This document shows positions 49,781 to 58,485 of a stretch of 64,000 nucleotides of DNA, piece by piece. The notes beneath the pieces were generated by a model that had not been told where the DNA came from, did not search any database, and saw only the letters and a program-made list of their open reading frames with translations. Both the position numbers and the translations under genes were made by a program. How positions within the stretch are numbered: position 1 is the first letter of the stretch; each line of letters starts with the position of its first letter. Source of the DNA: Streptomyces mobaraensis (GTDB taxonomy: Bacteria; Actinomycetota; Actinomycetes; Streptomycetales; Streptomycetaceae); NCBI RefSeq assembly GCF_020099395.1, contig NZ_CP083590.1, forward strand, positions 6,510,001 to 6,574,000, written 5' to 3'.

Positions 49781-50924
49781 GCACCCGCAGCCGCTGGGTG
49801 AGCCGGCGGGCCTCCGCCAGCAGGGAGCCGATCAGCTCGATCGCCTCGGGGTCGGTCGACGCCTGCCCGGCCAGCCGGGCGCGCAGCGTCCCGTGCGCCG
49901 CCTCCACCCCGCGCAGCTCCCGCAGCAGCTGCTCCCGGGCGGCGGCCGGGTCGTCCCCGGTCACCGTGCGGCCGTACGCGCACAGGGCCCGCGCCACCCG
50001 GTGCAGGAAGTCGCCGTACGGGCGGGTGGCGTCCGGGCCGGGCAGCCGGCGGGGGTGGTGGGCGTCCGTGGCCTCGACCAGGGTGCGGGACAGCCCCTCC
50101 AGATGGTCGACGACGTGCTCCAGGGTGTGCGCGGTCTCCTCGTACGACGGCTTCACCCGCCACAGGAGCTCGCTCCGGCGCCGGTGCGGGTTGAACCGCG
50201 CGCTCTCCTCCGCCCAGCCGATCGCCGACCGCACCCCGGCCAGCAGCCGGGGCAGCCGCCGGACCCGCTCCTGCCAGCCCACCGCCCGGCCGTGGTCACA
50301 GCCCTCGGCCACCCCCTCCGCCATCGCGTCGAGGACCGTCCGGCACTCGGTGACCACCTCGCCGATGGCGTCCCGGGCGCTGCGCAGGGAGACCGGCGGC
50401 AGGACGAACGCGTTCACCGCCACCCCCACCACCGCGCCGAGCAGCGCGGCCAGCACCCGGTCGACGGCGATGTCCACCGACCACTCGCCCCCGGCGAGGG
50501 TGAACAGCGCCGACGTGGCGCCCGCCAGCCCCTGGTCGCCGAAGTGCTGCCAGTTCCCGACCAGCAGGGCCACCGGCAGCACCACCGCCATGGCCGTCAG
50601 CGTCCCGCCCAGCAGCATGCCGCCGGCGGTGGCCATGACCGTCCCGAGGGCGATGGCCAGCGTCTGCTGGGCCGCCTGCGCGAGCGAGCGGTAGACCGTC
50701 GTCCGGACGAGCAGCAGCGCCACCCAGGGGGCCATCAGCGCCAGTGTGTTCGTCAGCAGCCAGGCGGCGAGGGCCCAGGCGGCCACCGCCGCCAGCGTCG
50801 CCTTGAAGGCCAGGACCACCAGCTCCCGTTCCCGGCCCGGCCCCTGCCAGGCCCGCCGCAGCGCCCGTCCCGCCACTGAGACCTCTTCCACCGTCCTGCG
50901 CCACATCGTTCTCTCTCGCCACAC
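49755..50924 (-). CDS. FUSC-family membrane protein (aromatic acid exporter type)
   Basis: 389 residues. N-terminal ~170 residues carry about six membrane helices ('LALMAPWVALLLVRTTVYRS', 'TLAIALGTVMATAGGMLLGG', 'VLAALLGAVVGVAVNAFVLP'), followed by a long helical cytoplasmic domain. It resembles the AaeB/ArAE-type efflux proteins. The C-terminus RVPEDSEETA* is the founder of the adjacent minisatellite. Confidence 0.85.
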   Translation of the reverse strand: MWRERTMWRRTVEEVSVAGRALRRAWQGPGRERELVVLAFKATLAAVAAWALAAWLLTNTLALMAPWVALLLVRTTVYRSLAQAAQQTLAIALGTVMATAGGMLLGGTLTAMAVVLPVALLVGNWQHFGDQGLAGATSALFTLAGGEWSVDIAVDRVLAALLGAVVGVAVNAFVLPPVSLRSARDAIGEVVTECRTVLDAMAEGVAEGCDHGRAVGWQERVRRLPRLLAGVRSAIGWAEESARFNPHRRRSELLWRVKPSYEETAHTLEHVVDHLEGLSRTLVEATDAHHPRRLPGPDATRPYGDFLHRVARALCAYGRTVTGDDPAAAREQLLRELRGVEAAHGTLRARLAGQASTDPEAIELIGSLLAEARRLTQRLRVPEDSEETA

Positions 50925-50994
50925 CTTGTGTGTGTGCCACGTCCGGGCGGATCCATGTCCGGGGCGGCCGTCAGGAGGGGGCGGCGGCGGAATT

Positions 50995-51012
50995 GTGAGA
51001 ACGCTTTCTTAC
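50995..51012 (+). promoter_or_regulatory. LacI-type operator-like site
   Basis: GTGAGAACGCTTTCTTAC: CG-centred half-palindrome (GAGAA / CTTTC) like LacI-family operators of sugar genes, 23 nt before the start of the secreted glycoside hydrolase. Confidence 0.5.
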
Positions 51013-51034
51013 GTCCGTTCACTATCAACTCCCC

Positions 51035-53044
51035 ATGAGCATCACGACCTCACGTCACGTCGCCCGCGCCGTGGCGGTCGCCCTCGCCGCGACCCTCCCG
51101 TGCGTCTCCCTCGCCACCTCCGCCGACGCCGCCCCCGCGCCCTCCCGGGCCGCGACGGCCGGCCCCCGCGTCCACGGCGGCCTCGTCGACCTCCCCGTCC
51201 GCGGCGGTACCGCGACCGTCGACACCGCCACCCTCCGGGTGACCGCCCGCACCGCCGGCGGCGGCACCGCCGAGCTCTCCGCCCCCGCCGCGGGCGCGCT
51301 CGGCGCCCCCGGCCGCGTCACCGCCACTGCCGACGGGGCGCGCTGGGACTACCCGCGCACCGGACTCGCCGTCACCGCCCGCGCCGACCACGGCCGGCTG
51401 CTCGTCTCGGTCAAGGCCGGCGGCACCGCCGACACCACGCTGAACTGGCCGGTCACCGGCGGCGACCGGGCCGCGTCCAGCCTCCAGCTCGCCCGCGGCG
51501 AGGGGCTCTCGCTGCCCGTCGCCGACCCCTTCTGGAACTCCCCGCGCGCCGGCCTCGTGGACGGTGAGACGGCCGTGGACTCCGGCCTCTCGCTGCCGCT
51601 GTGGGGGTACGGGCTCGGGCCGGGCCGCGGCGTCGGCTACCTGGTGCCCACCGACATCGGCACCACCCTGCGCGTCACCTCCGAGGGCGGCCGGCTGCGG
51701 ACCGCCGCCGCCCACCGCTTCTCGCGCGGCGCGGCCACCACCGAGTACACCGTCGCCTTCGCCCTCACCGACGGCTCCCCGGTCGCCCCCGCCCGCGAGT
51801 ACCGCGCCTGGCTCGCCGAACACGGGCAGCTCGGCAGCCTCCGCCGCAAGGCACAGGCCCTGCCCGCCACCAAGAAGCTGCTGGGCGCCTTCCACGCCTA
51901 CACCTGGGGCCAGGCCCGCACCGCCGACGGTGTCCGCGCGCTGCGCGCCCTCGGCGTGGACCGGATGTGGCTCGGCTACGACGCCGACGACACGCCGATG
52001 GACGCCAAGGCGGTCGCCGCCGCCAAGGAGGCGGGCTACCTCGTCGGCCCCTACGACTCGTTCGCCAACGGCCAGGACCCGAAGACCTCCGACGCCCCCA
52101 CCTCCGTCTGGCCCGGCACCGTCTACCCCGACTTCTGCGTCCGGGGCGCCGACGGCAAGCCCGAGCCCGGCTTCCACGACCGCGGCTGCTACCTCAGCTC
52201 GGAGGCGTTCGAGAAGGCCGAGCCGGGCAAGCACTACCTCGCCGACCGCACCCGCGCCATGACGAAGAACGGCGCCGACAGCTACTTCCTCGACGTGGAC
52301 GCGGCCGGGGAGCTGTTCCGCGACCACAGCCCGGCCCACCCGATGACCAAGGCCCGCGACCGCGCCAACCGGCTGGCCCGGATGGGACGGATCGCCGGCC
52401 ACGACCGCCTCGTCCTCGGCTCCGAGTCCGCCGGCGCCTGGGCCAACGGCGTCCTCGCCTTCGACCACGGCTCCGGCACCCCGGTGGCCGACGGGCTGTG
52501 GAAGGCCGAGCGTGACAAGGAGAAGTGGGGCGGCTACACCCCCGCCAAGGCCCCCGGCATCTTCTTCAAGCCCGCCGAACTCCCCGCCGACGTCGCCAAG
52601 GCGATGTACGACCCCGCGTACCGCGTCCCCCTGTACGAGACCGCCCTGCACGACTCCCTCGTCAACACCGAGCGCTGGGAGATCCCTTACGACAAGCTCC
52701 CGAAGCAGAAGACGACGCGGGCCCTGCTCGCCATGCTCTACAACACCCCGCTCAACTTCGTCCTCGACGGCCCGTCCATCAAGGAGCGGGGCGCCGAACT
52801 CGCCGCACTGCAGAAGTACTTCTCGCCGCTGCACAAGGCGGCGGGCACGGAGGCGCTGACCGACTTCCGTACGCTCACCGGCGACCGCACGGTCCAGCGG
52901 ACGGTCTTCGGCGACGGCGTCCTCACCGTGACGGCCAACTTCGGCACGGCGGCGTACCAGGGGCTGCCGGGCGGCTGTGTGGACGCCAAGCTGAAGGGCG
53001 ACGCGAAGCCGCGGCGGCTCTGCCCGGCGGACGTCAACCGGTAG
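51035..53044 (+). CDS. Secreted glycoside hydrolase, GH101/GH129-like
   Basis: 669 residues. Sec signal peptide (VAVALAATLPCVSLATSADA), beta-rich N-terminal domain, then a (beta/alpha)8-type core: 'KLLGAFHAYTWGQARTADGV', 'DGADSYFLDVDAAGELF'-like strand with Asp, 'VLGSESAGAWANGVLAFDHG' with Glu, 'LLAMLYNTPLNFVLDGP'. The layout resembles endo-/exo-alpha-N-acetylgalactosaminidases of GH101/GH129; substrate uncertain. A LacI-type operator precedes it. Confidence 0.7.
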   Translation: MSITTSRHVARAVAVALAATLPCVSLATSADAAPAPSRAATAGPRVHGGLVDLPVRGGTATVDTATLRVTARTAGGGTAELSAPAAGALGAPGRVTATADGARWDYPRTGLAVTARADHGRLLVSVKAGGTADTTLNWPVTGGDRAASSLQLARGEGLSLPVADPFWNSPRAGLVDGETAVDSGLSLPLWGYGLGPGRGVGYLVPTDIGTTLRVTSEGGRLRTAAAHRFSRGAATTEYTVAFALTDGSPVAPAREYRAWLAEHGQLGSLRRKAQALPATKKLLGAFHAYTWGQARTADGVRALRALGVDRMWLGYDADDTPMDAKAVAAAKEAGYLVGPYDSFANGQDPKTSDAPTSVWPGTVYPDFCVRGADGKPEPGFHDRGCYLSSEAFEKAEPGKHYLADRTRAMTKNGADSYFLDVDAAGELFRDHSPAHPMTKARDRANRLARMGRIAGHDRLVLGSESAGAWANGVLAFDHGSGTPVADGLWKAERDKEKWGGYTPAKAPGIFFKPAELPADVAKAMYDPAYRVPLYETALHDSLVNTERWEIPYDKLPKQKTTRALLAMLYNTPLNFVLDGPSIKERGAELAALQKYFSPLHKAAGTEALTDFRTLTGDRTVQRTVFGDGVLTVTANFGTAAYQGLPGGCVDAKLKGDAKPRRLCPADVNR

Positions 53045-53298
53045 CGGGTACGGGCGGGGGTGCCCGGCAGCCGGGCGCCCCCGCCCGTCAGGCCGGCACC
53101 CCCGCCCGGCAGGCCGGCCGGTGCGCGTGCCGCTGTCGGGCCGGCCGGTTGGTCGGCGTCTTCCGTCGGTCCGGCCGGTGCGCGTGTCCCTGCCGGGTCG
53201 GCCGGCCCGCGTCTGCCCTCAGACCGGCCGGCGAGCGTGCCTCCGTCAGGCCGGCCGGTCCGTCTCCCGTCAGGCCGGCCGGCCCGCGTGGCCTGTCA
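53045..53298. repeat. Degenerate 24-30-bp repeats from the 3' end of the alpha/beta hydrolase gene
   Basis: Roughly eight units of the form TCAG..CGGCCGG.CCGCGTG..., including the true gene end. On the minus strand they read CAC-GCG-GGC-CGG-CCG-...-TGA, i.e. the last codons (H-A-G-R-P-x-stop) of the hydrolase. Units near the gene are most alike. Confidence 0.8.
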
Positions 53299-54171
53299 GT
53301 TCGGCCGGCCCGCGTGTGCCGTCAGGGTCCGGAGGATCTCCCGCGCCTCCGTCCACAGGACGGCGCCGCCGATGCCCGGCACGACGTGCCGGACGGCTCC
53401 GGGGATCCGCGCGGTCAGGCCGCGGCCGAGGTCGGGGGAGTGGCCGGTGTCCTCCGCGCCGTACCAGACGTCCACCCGGACGGCGACGGACGCCAGGTCG
53501 ATCCCCCAGCGCCCCATCGCGAGGACGGTGTCCCGGGCGTAGCCCGCGGCGCCCTGCCGGAAGCCCTCGTCCAGCGCCTCGCGGTACGCGGCGGCGAACC
53601 CCGCCTCCTGGTAGACGGCCAGGTCGCAGGCGGGACTGTGCGCCATGACCAGGCCCCACAGGTTCCCCGGGCCGAAGCCGGCGAAGACCCGCTCCGCTGC
53701 CTCCGGTTCGCGCACCGAGAGGTCCACGAGGGACCGGAGCTCCGGCGGCAGGGCGTCCGCGAAGCGGGGTTCCGCCACCTCGTCCGCCCCGGCGACCACG
53801 GCCAGCGCTCCGGTCACCCCGGCGGCGGCGCAGGCCAGGGCGAAGGGCGCCCCCTGGGAGTGGCCCGCCATGGCGGGCCGGCCGAGGCCCCGGCGGGCGG
53901 TGAACTCGCCGACGTCCTCGGCGAAGTCCGCGAACGTCCGCCCGGGGGCGGGGGAGGAGGCGCCCAGCCCGGGCCGGTCCAGGGCGATCAGCCGGACGCC
54001 CTCGCCCGCCACCGCCCCGGCGGCGAAGCCGAGCCGCCGGCTCGTGCCCGCGCCGGGGGAGAACAGCACCGGCGTACCGTCCGGAGGACCCCACTCCGCC
54101 CAGCCCAGCACCCTGCCGTCGGACAGCGGTTCCTCCCCGGTCCTGGCCGGGGGCGTCACCGAGATCGTCAT
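53296..54171 (-). CDS. Alpha/beta-hydrolase fold protein
   Basis: 291 residues. 'TPVLFSPGAGTSRRLGFAAG', 'LIALDRPGLGASSPAPGRTF', nucleophile elbow 'MAGHSQGAPFALACAAA' (G-H-S-Q-G), 'VWYGAEDTGHSPDLGRGL' supplying the His/Asp region. Esterase or lipase-like, substrate unknown. Candidate starts are 54171, 54180 and 54183; none has a strong ribosome site, which suggests a leaderless message. Confidence 0.85.
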   Translation of the reverse strand: MTISVTPPARTGEEPLSDGRVLGWAEWGPPDGTPVLFSPGAGTSRRLGFAAGAVAGEGVRLIALDRPGLGASSPAPGRTFADFAEDVGEFTARRGLGRPAMAGHSQGAPFALACAAAGVTGALAVVAGADEVAEPRFADALPPELRSLVDLSVREPEAAERVFAGFGPGNLWGLVMAHSPACDLAVYQEAGFAAAYREALDEGFRQGAAGYARDTVLAMGRWGIDLASVAVRVDVWYGAEDTGHSPDLGRGLTARIPGAVRHVVPGIGGAVLWTEAREILRTLTAHAGRPN

Positions 54172-54364
54172 GATCCACATCATGCACACGGCGGCGGGGG
54201 CGGGGACGCGGGGGTCGCTCGTAGGTGTTTCCGGTCCCCGGCCCGTGAGCGGGCAGGCGGCGGCAGGCGGCCCACGCGGCCCTGTGTCCGAGGACGCGGG
54301 GCGGGTCGCAGCCCCTCTGCGGGCGCCCTCTACACATGGCGGGCGGGCCCCGGGGGGAGTGGCG

Positions 54365-55543
54365 CTACGCGGCGGGTCCGCCCGCACCGCCCGGTGCCGG
54401 CCCGGGACCGGCGGCGTCGGGCGCGGGACCGGCGGCGTCCGGCGCGGGGCCGGAGCCCGGGGACGTCGTAGCCCTCGTCAGGTCGTCCACGACCGCGGAC
54501 AGGCCCCCCGCACGGTACGCGGCACGCTGACGGTGCGCGCCCGTCCCGTGGACGGCCAGCCGGTCGAGGAAGGCGGTGACCCTTTCCAGGTCCCCCAGTT
54601 CCTCCAGTGCCGCACGGATGTGGTCCACAAGCCCCCTGGCGCGTTCGGGCGCGGGCAGCACGCGTCCGGGCACGGGGTCCAGGCCCTGTCCCGGCCAGCC
54701 GTCGCGCGCGCTGCGCCAGTAGATCCCGCGCAACAGTTCACCGCGCAGCCGCGGCCCGTTGTCGCCGTTCTCCACCAGGCGGGCGCAGGTCACCACCAGG
54801 CCGCGCACGACGGCCGCCACCGCCGCCGAGTCGGCGGGCTCGGCGGGGACGTCCATGCAGCGGACCTCCAGGGTCGGCAGGCGCGGGTGCGGCCGGACGT
54901 CCCAGAACGGGAGTTCGGCGAAGGACATCGCCCCCGCCTCGGCCATGGCCGAGGCGATGCGCCGGTAGTCGTCGAAGGACTCGACATACGGCTGCGGCCC
55001 CTGCCCCGGAAAGCGCAGGCGGATCACCGAACGCCAACTCGCGTAGCCGGTGTCCCGGCCGTCGTAGAACGGCGAGTTCGCGCTCATCTCCACCAGCATC
55101 GGCAACCACGCGCGAAGGTGATTGCCCACCAGGGCCGCCACTTCCCGGTCGGGCAGGGACACATGGACGTGCAGCGAGCAGACGGCGAAGTCGTCCATCA
55201 GCGACCGGAACAGGTCCACTCCGGCCCGATACCGGAGGTGATCGCCCACGGGCACCCTGCCGCCGCCTCCGATCACCGGTGTCCCGGACGGGCAGATCCG
55301 CAGGCCCTCCTCGGCCGCGTACGCGGCCACGCTCCGACGCAGCCGCACCACGTGCGCGTGCAGTTCGTCCATCGTGGCACACGGCGGTGTCCGCACCTCG
55401 ACCTGAAAGTCCGTGAACTCGCCGGCCACCGAGTCCCCCAGGGCCCGGGCGGCCCGGTCCGCCACCCGCGGCCCGGCCGGCGCCACGGCACGGGTGTCGG
55501 CGCGCACCAGGAAATACTCCTCCTCCACCCCCACCGTCGGCAC
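54365..55543 (-). CDS. YbdK-type carboxylate-amine ligase (glutamate-cysteine ligase family 2)
   Basis: 392 residues. 'VGVEEEYFLVRADTRAVAPA', 'EFTDFQVEVRTPPCATMDEL', 'SLHVHVSLPDREVAALVGNH', 'SANSPFYDGRDTGYASWRSV', 'PTLEVRCMDVPAEPADSAA' mark the GCS2 family. Members form a gamma-glutamyl or similar amide bond using ATP. The last ~30 residues are a GPAPDAA-type low-complexity tail. GTG at 55543 chosen because family similarity begins there. The 2OG-Fe dioxygenase gene lies 218 nt upstream, same direction. Confidence 0.87.
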   Translation of the reverse strand: MPTVGVEEEYFLVRADTRAVAPAGPRVADRAARALGDSVAGEFTDFQVEVRTPPCATMDELHAHVVRLRRSVAAYAAEEGLRICPSGTPVIGGGGRVPVGDHLRYRAGVDLFRSLMDDFAVCSLHVHVSLPDREVAALVGNHLRAWLPMLVEMSANSPFYDGRDTGYASWRSVIRLRFPGQGPQPYVESFDDYRRIASAMAEAGAMSFAELPFWDVRPHPRLPTLEVRCMDVPAEPADSAAVAAVVRGLVVTCARLVENGDNGPRLRGELLRGIYWRSARDGWPGQGLDPVPGRVLPAPERARGLVDHIRAALEELGDLERVTAFLDRLAVHGTGAHRQRAAYRAGGLSAVVDDLTRATTSPGSGPAPDAAGPAPDAAGPGPAPGGAGGPAA

Positions 55544-55761
55544 CCCGCCGCCGTCCCCCACGTCTCCCGGTGCCGGAAGCCGAGAATCCGTTCCGTGTGC
55601 CGCGCCGGTTCCGTATGCTCCGCCGTTGCCTTCCACCAGGCCAGACTCGGCTCTCCGCCCCGCCCTGTCACACCGGCCCCGCAAACGGCCTATCCGCTTC
55701 CGGCCCGGGTTCCCCGCCGGCCGTCCCCGCCGGCGGACCGCGGGAACGCAGGGCGCCGCGG

Positions 55762-56592
55762 TCAGCCTCGCAGCCGGGAGCCATAGACCCCCACGCCGAT
55801 GAGAAGCAGGCAGCGCGCGCCGGGGCCGGGGGCGGTGCCGCGTCGCATGGGGGCGACGTAGTGGCTGACGTGGGGGTCGTAGAGGCCGTAGGACTCCAGG
55901 GGCCGGTCGAGCGTGAAGGTGGCGAGGACGTCGTCGGGCGCGATGTCGTCGGGCCGGCGGCCGGCGCACTGCGGGCGGGCGATGAGGTTCTCGCCGCCGA
56001 CGATGTTCGTGCGGCTGATCAGGTGGGCGAAGACGAAGGTGTCGTCACCGTCCTGGTGGATGCGGTCGGGTGAGGCGACCGCGACGTCCTGTGCCGTGCC
56101 CGGGGCGAACTTCATCAGGTGGACCTCGAAGTACAGGGGGTTGCGCCGGTACTCCCGGCGCCACTGAGTGCGCCGCGCGTCGAAGCGCAGCACGTGCGTC
56201 AGCAGGGCGTTGTGGCGGACCTCCGGCGGGATGGCGGGCAGCGTCCGTCCGCCGCGGTGGTCGGGGTGGCGGTTCTGTACGAACTCCGCGACCGTGCCGT
56301 ACTCGGCGTCGGGCTCGCCGGGGATCCAGGAGATGGTCTGGTCCCAGGGCAGGTGGACGGCACGGGAGTAGCGGCGGAACCGGTTTTCCGTGGGGGAGGC
56401 GTACGGATCGTGGGGCAGGTCGTCATACGCCCGGGTGAGCCGTGCGAGGTCCTCGCGCCACGAGCCGCCGTACGCGTCCGGTTCCAAGTCCTGCGGGCCG
56501 TAGGAGGCGTAGCCCCGCTCCTGGAGAACACGGCAGTCCTCCTCGGCCCGTGACATGCCGGGCACGGCGCGTGCGGTGCGGATGTCCGTCAC
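55762..56592 (-). CDS. 2OG-Fe(II) dioxygenase family protein (PF10014-like)
   Basis: 276 residues. 'LYFEVHLMKFAPGTAQDVA', 'PDRIHQDGDDTFVFAHLISR' with the HxD metal pair, 'TNIVGGENLIARP' and 'HVSHYVAPMRRGTAPGPGAR' with the second His and the 2-oxoglutarate Arg match the family that includes free L-isoleucine 4-hydroxylase. It should hydroxylate a free amino acid or short peptide. Adjacent to the YbdK ligase, so a hydroxylated amino-acid conjugate is possible. Confidence 0.85.
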   Translation of the reverse strand: MTDIRTARAVPGMSRAEEDCRVLQERGYASYGPQDLEPDAYGGSWREDLARLTRAYDDLPHDPYASPTENRFRRYSRAVHLPWDQTISWIPGEPDAEYGTVAEFVQNRHPDHRGGRTLPAIPPEVRHNALLTHVLRFDARRTQWRREYRRNPLYFEVHLMKFAPGTAQDVAVASPDRIHQDGDDTFVFAHLISRTNIVGGENLIARPQCAGRRPDDIAPDDVLATFTLDRPLESYGLYDPHVSHYVAPMRRGTAPGPGARCLLLIGVGVYGSRLRG

Positions 56593-56877
56593 TGCCTCCT
56601 CCTCACCTGCTCGGCCCCGTGCGACGGACGCCTGCCGGCCGCGTCCGCCTTCCTCACGGTGTCCCAGGCCGAGACTCTCCGCCGCGCTGGTCTACCCCGA
56701 ACGGGTGACAGGAGCGGAGCCGCCGTGAGGGGCCGCTCCGTCGCGGATCACGCGGGGTGGCGCCGGACGGGTCTCGCGTTCGCCCCACCGCTCGTCCGCG
56801 CCCTCGGGAACGCGCCGGTACGGACCGCCGCCGTCGCGCCTCCCGGGCCGGGGAAGGGAAACGTCCCGATGCCGTCG

Positions 56878-58443
56878 TCAGGCGGGCGGCTCCCCGTCCG
56901 CGGGGCGGATACGGGCGCCCGCGTCCGACGCCAGGACCGCCTCCACCGTGTCCGCGTCCTCCGCCCGCTTGTCCTCGCGGTAGCGGACGACGCGGGCGAA
57001 GCGCAGGGCCACGCCCGCCGGGTAGCGGGTGGAGCGCTGGAGCCCGTCGTAGGCGATCTCGACGACCAGTTCCGGGCGGACCGTCACCACCCACCCGTCG
57101 TCGTGCACCGCCAGCTCGCCCAGGCGCCTCGTCTGCCACTTCAGCATCGCGTCCGTCAGGCCCTTGAACGTCTTGCCCAGCATGGCGAACGAGCCGTCCG
57201 GCCGCCGCGCCCCCAGGTGCAGGTTGGAGAGCGTGCCGGTGCGCCGGCCGTGGCCGCGCTCGGCGGCCAGGACGACCAGGTCCAGCGTGTGCACGGGCTT
57301 CACCTTCAGCCAGGAGGCGCCGCGCCGGCCCGCCGTGTACGGCGCGTCCAGGGCCTTGAGGACGACGCCCTCGTGGCCGCGCCGCAGCACCCCCGCCGCG
57401 AACTCCCGGGCCGCCGCGCGGGTTCCGGCGTCGGACGGGTCGGCGGCCACCAGCCGGCGGACTCGCAGCGGCTCGGGCACCACCCGGGCCAGCTCGGCGT
57501 GCCGGTCCGCCGTGGACAGCCCCAGCAGGTCGCGGCCGTCCACCGCGAGCGCGTCGAAGAAGACCGGCGACAGGGGCAGTCCGCCCGGCGCGGCGGACCG
57601 GGTGCCGACCCGGCCGGCGACGTCCTGGAAGGGGTGTGGCCGGCCGGCCGCGTCCAGGGCGATCACCTCGCCGTCCAGGACCACCGACGTCACCGGCAAC
57701 TCGCCTGCGATGGAGGTGAGTTCGGGGAGGCGGTCGGTGATGTCGTCCAGCGTGCGGGTCCAGACGCGGACCTCGGCGCCGTCCCGGTGCACCTGGACGC
57801 GGATGCCGTCCAGCTTCTCCTCGACCGCGCACGGCCCGAGCCGGTCCAGCCCGTCGTCGACGTCCTTGGCGGTCTGCGCGAGCATCGGCTGCACCGGGCG
57901 CCCCACCCGGAGCCGGAACGCCTCCAGCGCCGCCGGGCCGTCCGCCAGCAGGGCCCGGGCCACGGTGCCCAGCGAGCCGCCGAGCATCACCGCCCGCCGC
58001 ACCGCGTCCGGCGTCGCGCCCGTCGCCGCCGCCAGGCCCTCGGCGGCCAGCGCGTCCAAGGCGCCCTGCCGCAGCTCGCCGCCGATCAGCCGGAGCAGGA
58101 AACGCTGTTCCTCCTCGGTGGCCCGCGCCAGCAGGGCGTCCACCCGCCGCTTCCGTTCGGCCTGCGCCCCCTTGCCCGCCACGGCCGCGATGGCGGTAAG
58201 CGCGGCGTCCACCTCGGCGACGGTCAGCGAGGGCGCGGCGGCCGGGGCGGGCGGGTTCCGCAGGGTGCTCCAGCCGAGGCCGGTCCTGCGCTGCGGCAGC
58301 CGGCCCGCCAGGTACGGCACCACGAGCGGGCCCTCGTCCGGCTCCGCGTCCCGGAACAGCCCGGCCAGCAGCGCCACCTTCGCGGATCGCGCGCGGACCG
58401 CCGCCACCTCGGCGGACACCCGGGCGAGCTCGGCCAGCAGCAT
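56878..58443 (-). CDS. ligB: ATP-dependent DNA ligase
   Basis: 521 residues, like the actinobacterial LigB enzymes. N-terminal DNA-binding helices, then the nucleotidyltransferase core with motif I 'CAVEEKLDGIRVQVHRDGAE' (adenylated Lys), 'VLDGEVIALD', 'FFDALAVDGRDLL', 'RGHEGVVLKALDAPYTAGRR', motif V 'ASWLKVKPVHTLDLVVLAA'. Not the essential NAD-dependent ligase; auxiliary repair role. ATG 58443 chosen; GTG at 58458 is an alternative. Confidence 0.93.
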   Translation of the reverse strand: MLLAELARVSAEVAAVRARSAKVALLAGLFRDAEPDEGPLVVPYLAGRLPQRRTGLGWSTLRNPPAPAAAPSLTVAEVDAALTAIAAVAGKGAQAERKRRVDALLARATEEEQRFLLRLIGGELRQGALDALAAEGLAAATGATPDAVRRAVMLGGSLGTVARALLADGPAALEAFRLRVGRPVQPMLAQTAKDVDDGLDRLGPCAVEEKLDGIRVQVHRDGAEVRVWTRTLDDITDRLPELTSIAGELPVTSVVLDGEVIALDAAGRPHPFQDVAGRVGTRSAAPGGLPLSPVFFDALAVDGRDLLGLSTADRHAELARVVPEPLRVRRLVAADPSDAGTRAAAREFAAGVLRRGHEGVVLKALDAPYTAGRRGASWLKVKPVHTLDLVVLAAERGHGRRTGTLSNLHLGARRPDGSFAMLGKTFKGLTDAMLKWQTRRLGELAVHDDGWVVTVRPELVVEIAYDGLQRSTRYPAGVALRFARVVRYREDKRAEDADTVEAVLASDAGARIRPADGEPPA

Positions 58444-58485
58444 GTCCCCATCGTGCACCGGGGGCCGCCGGGCCGCAGGCCGGGG

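Noticed and set aside
49474..50694. Plus-strand open frame starting with repeated MRSLPCPPASCG units
   Set aside because: It is translation of the minisatellite followed by antisense of the FUSC gene.
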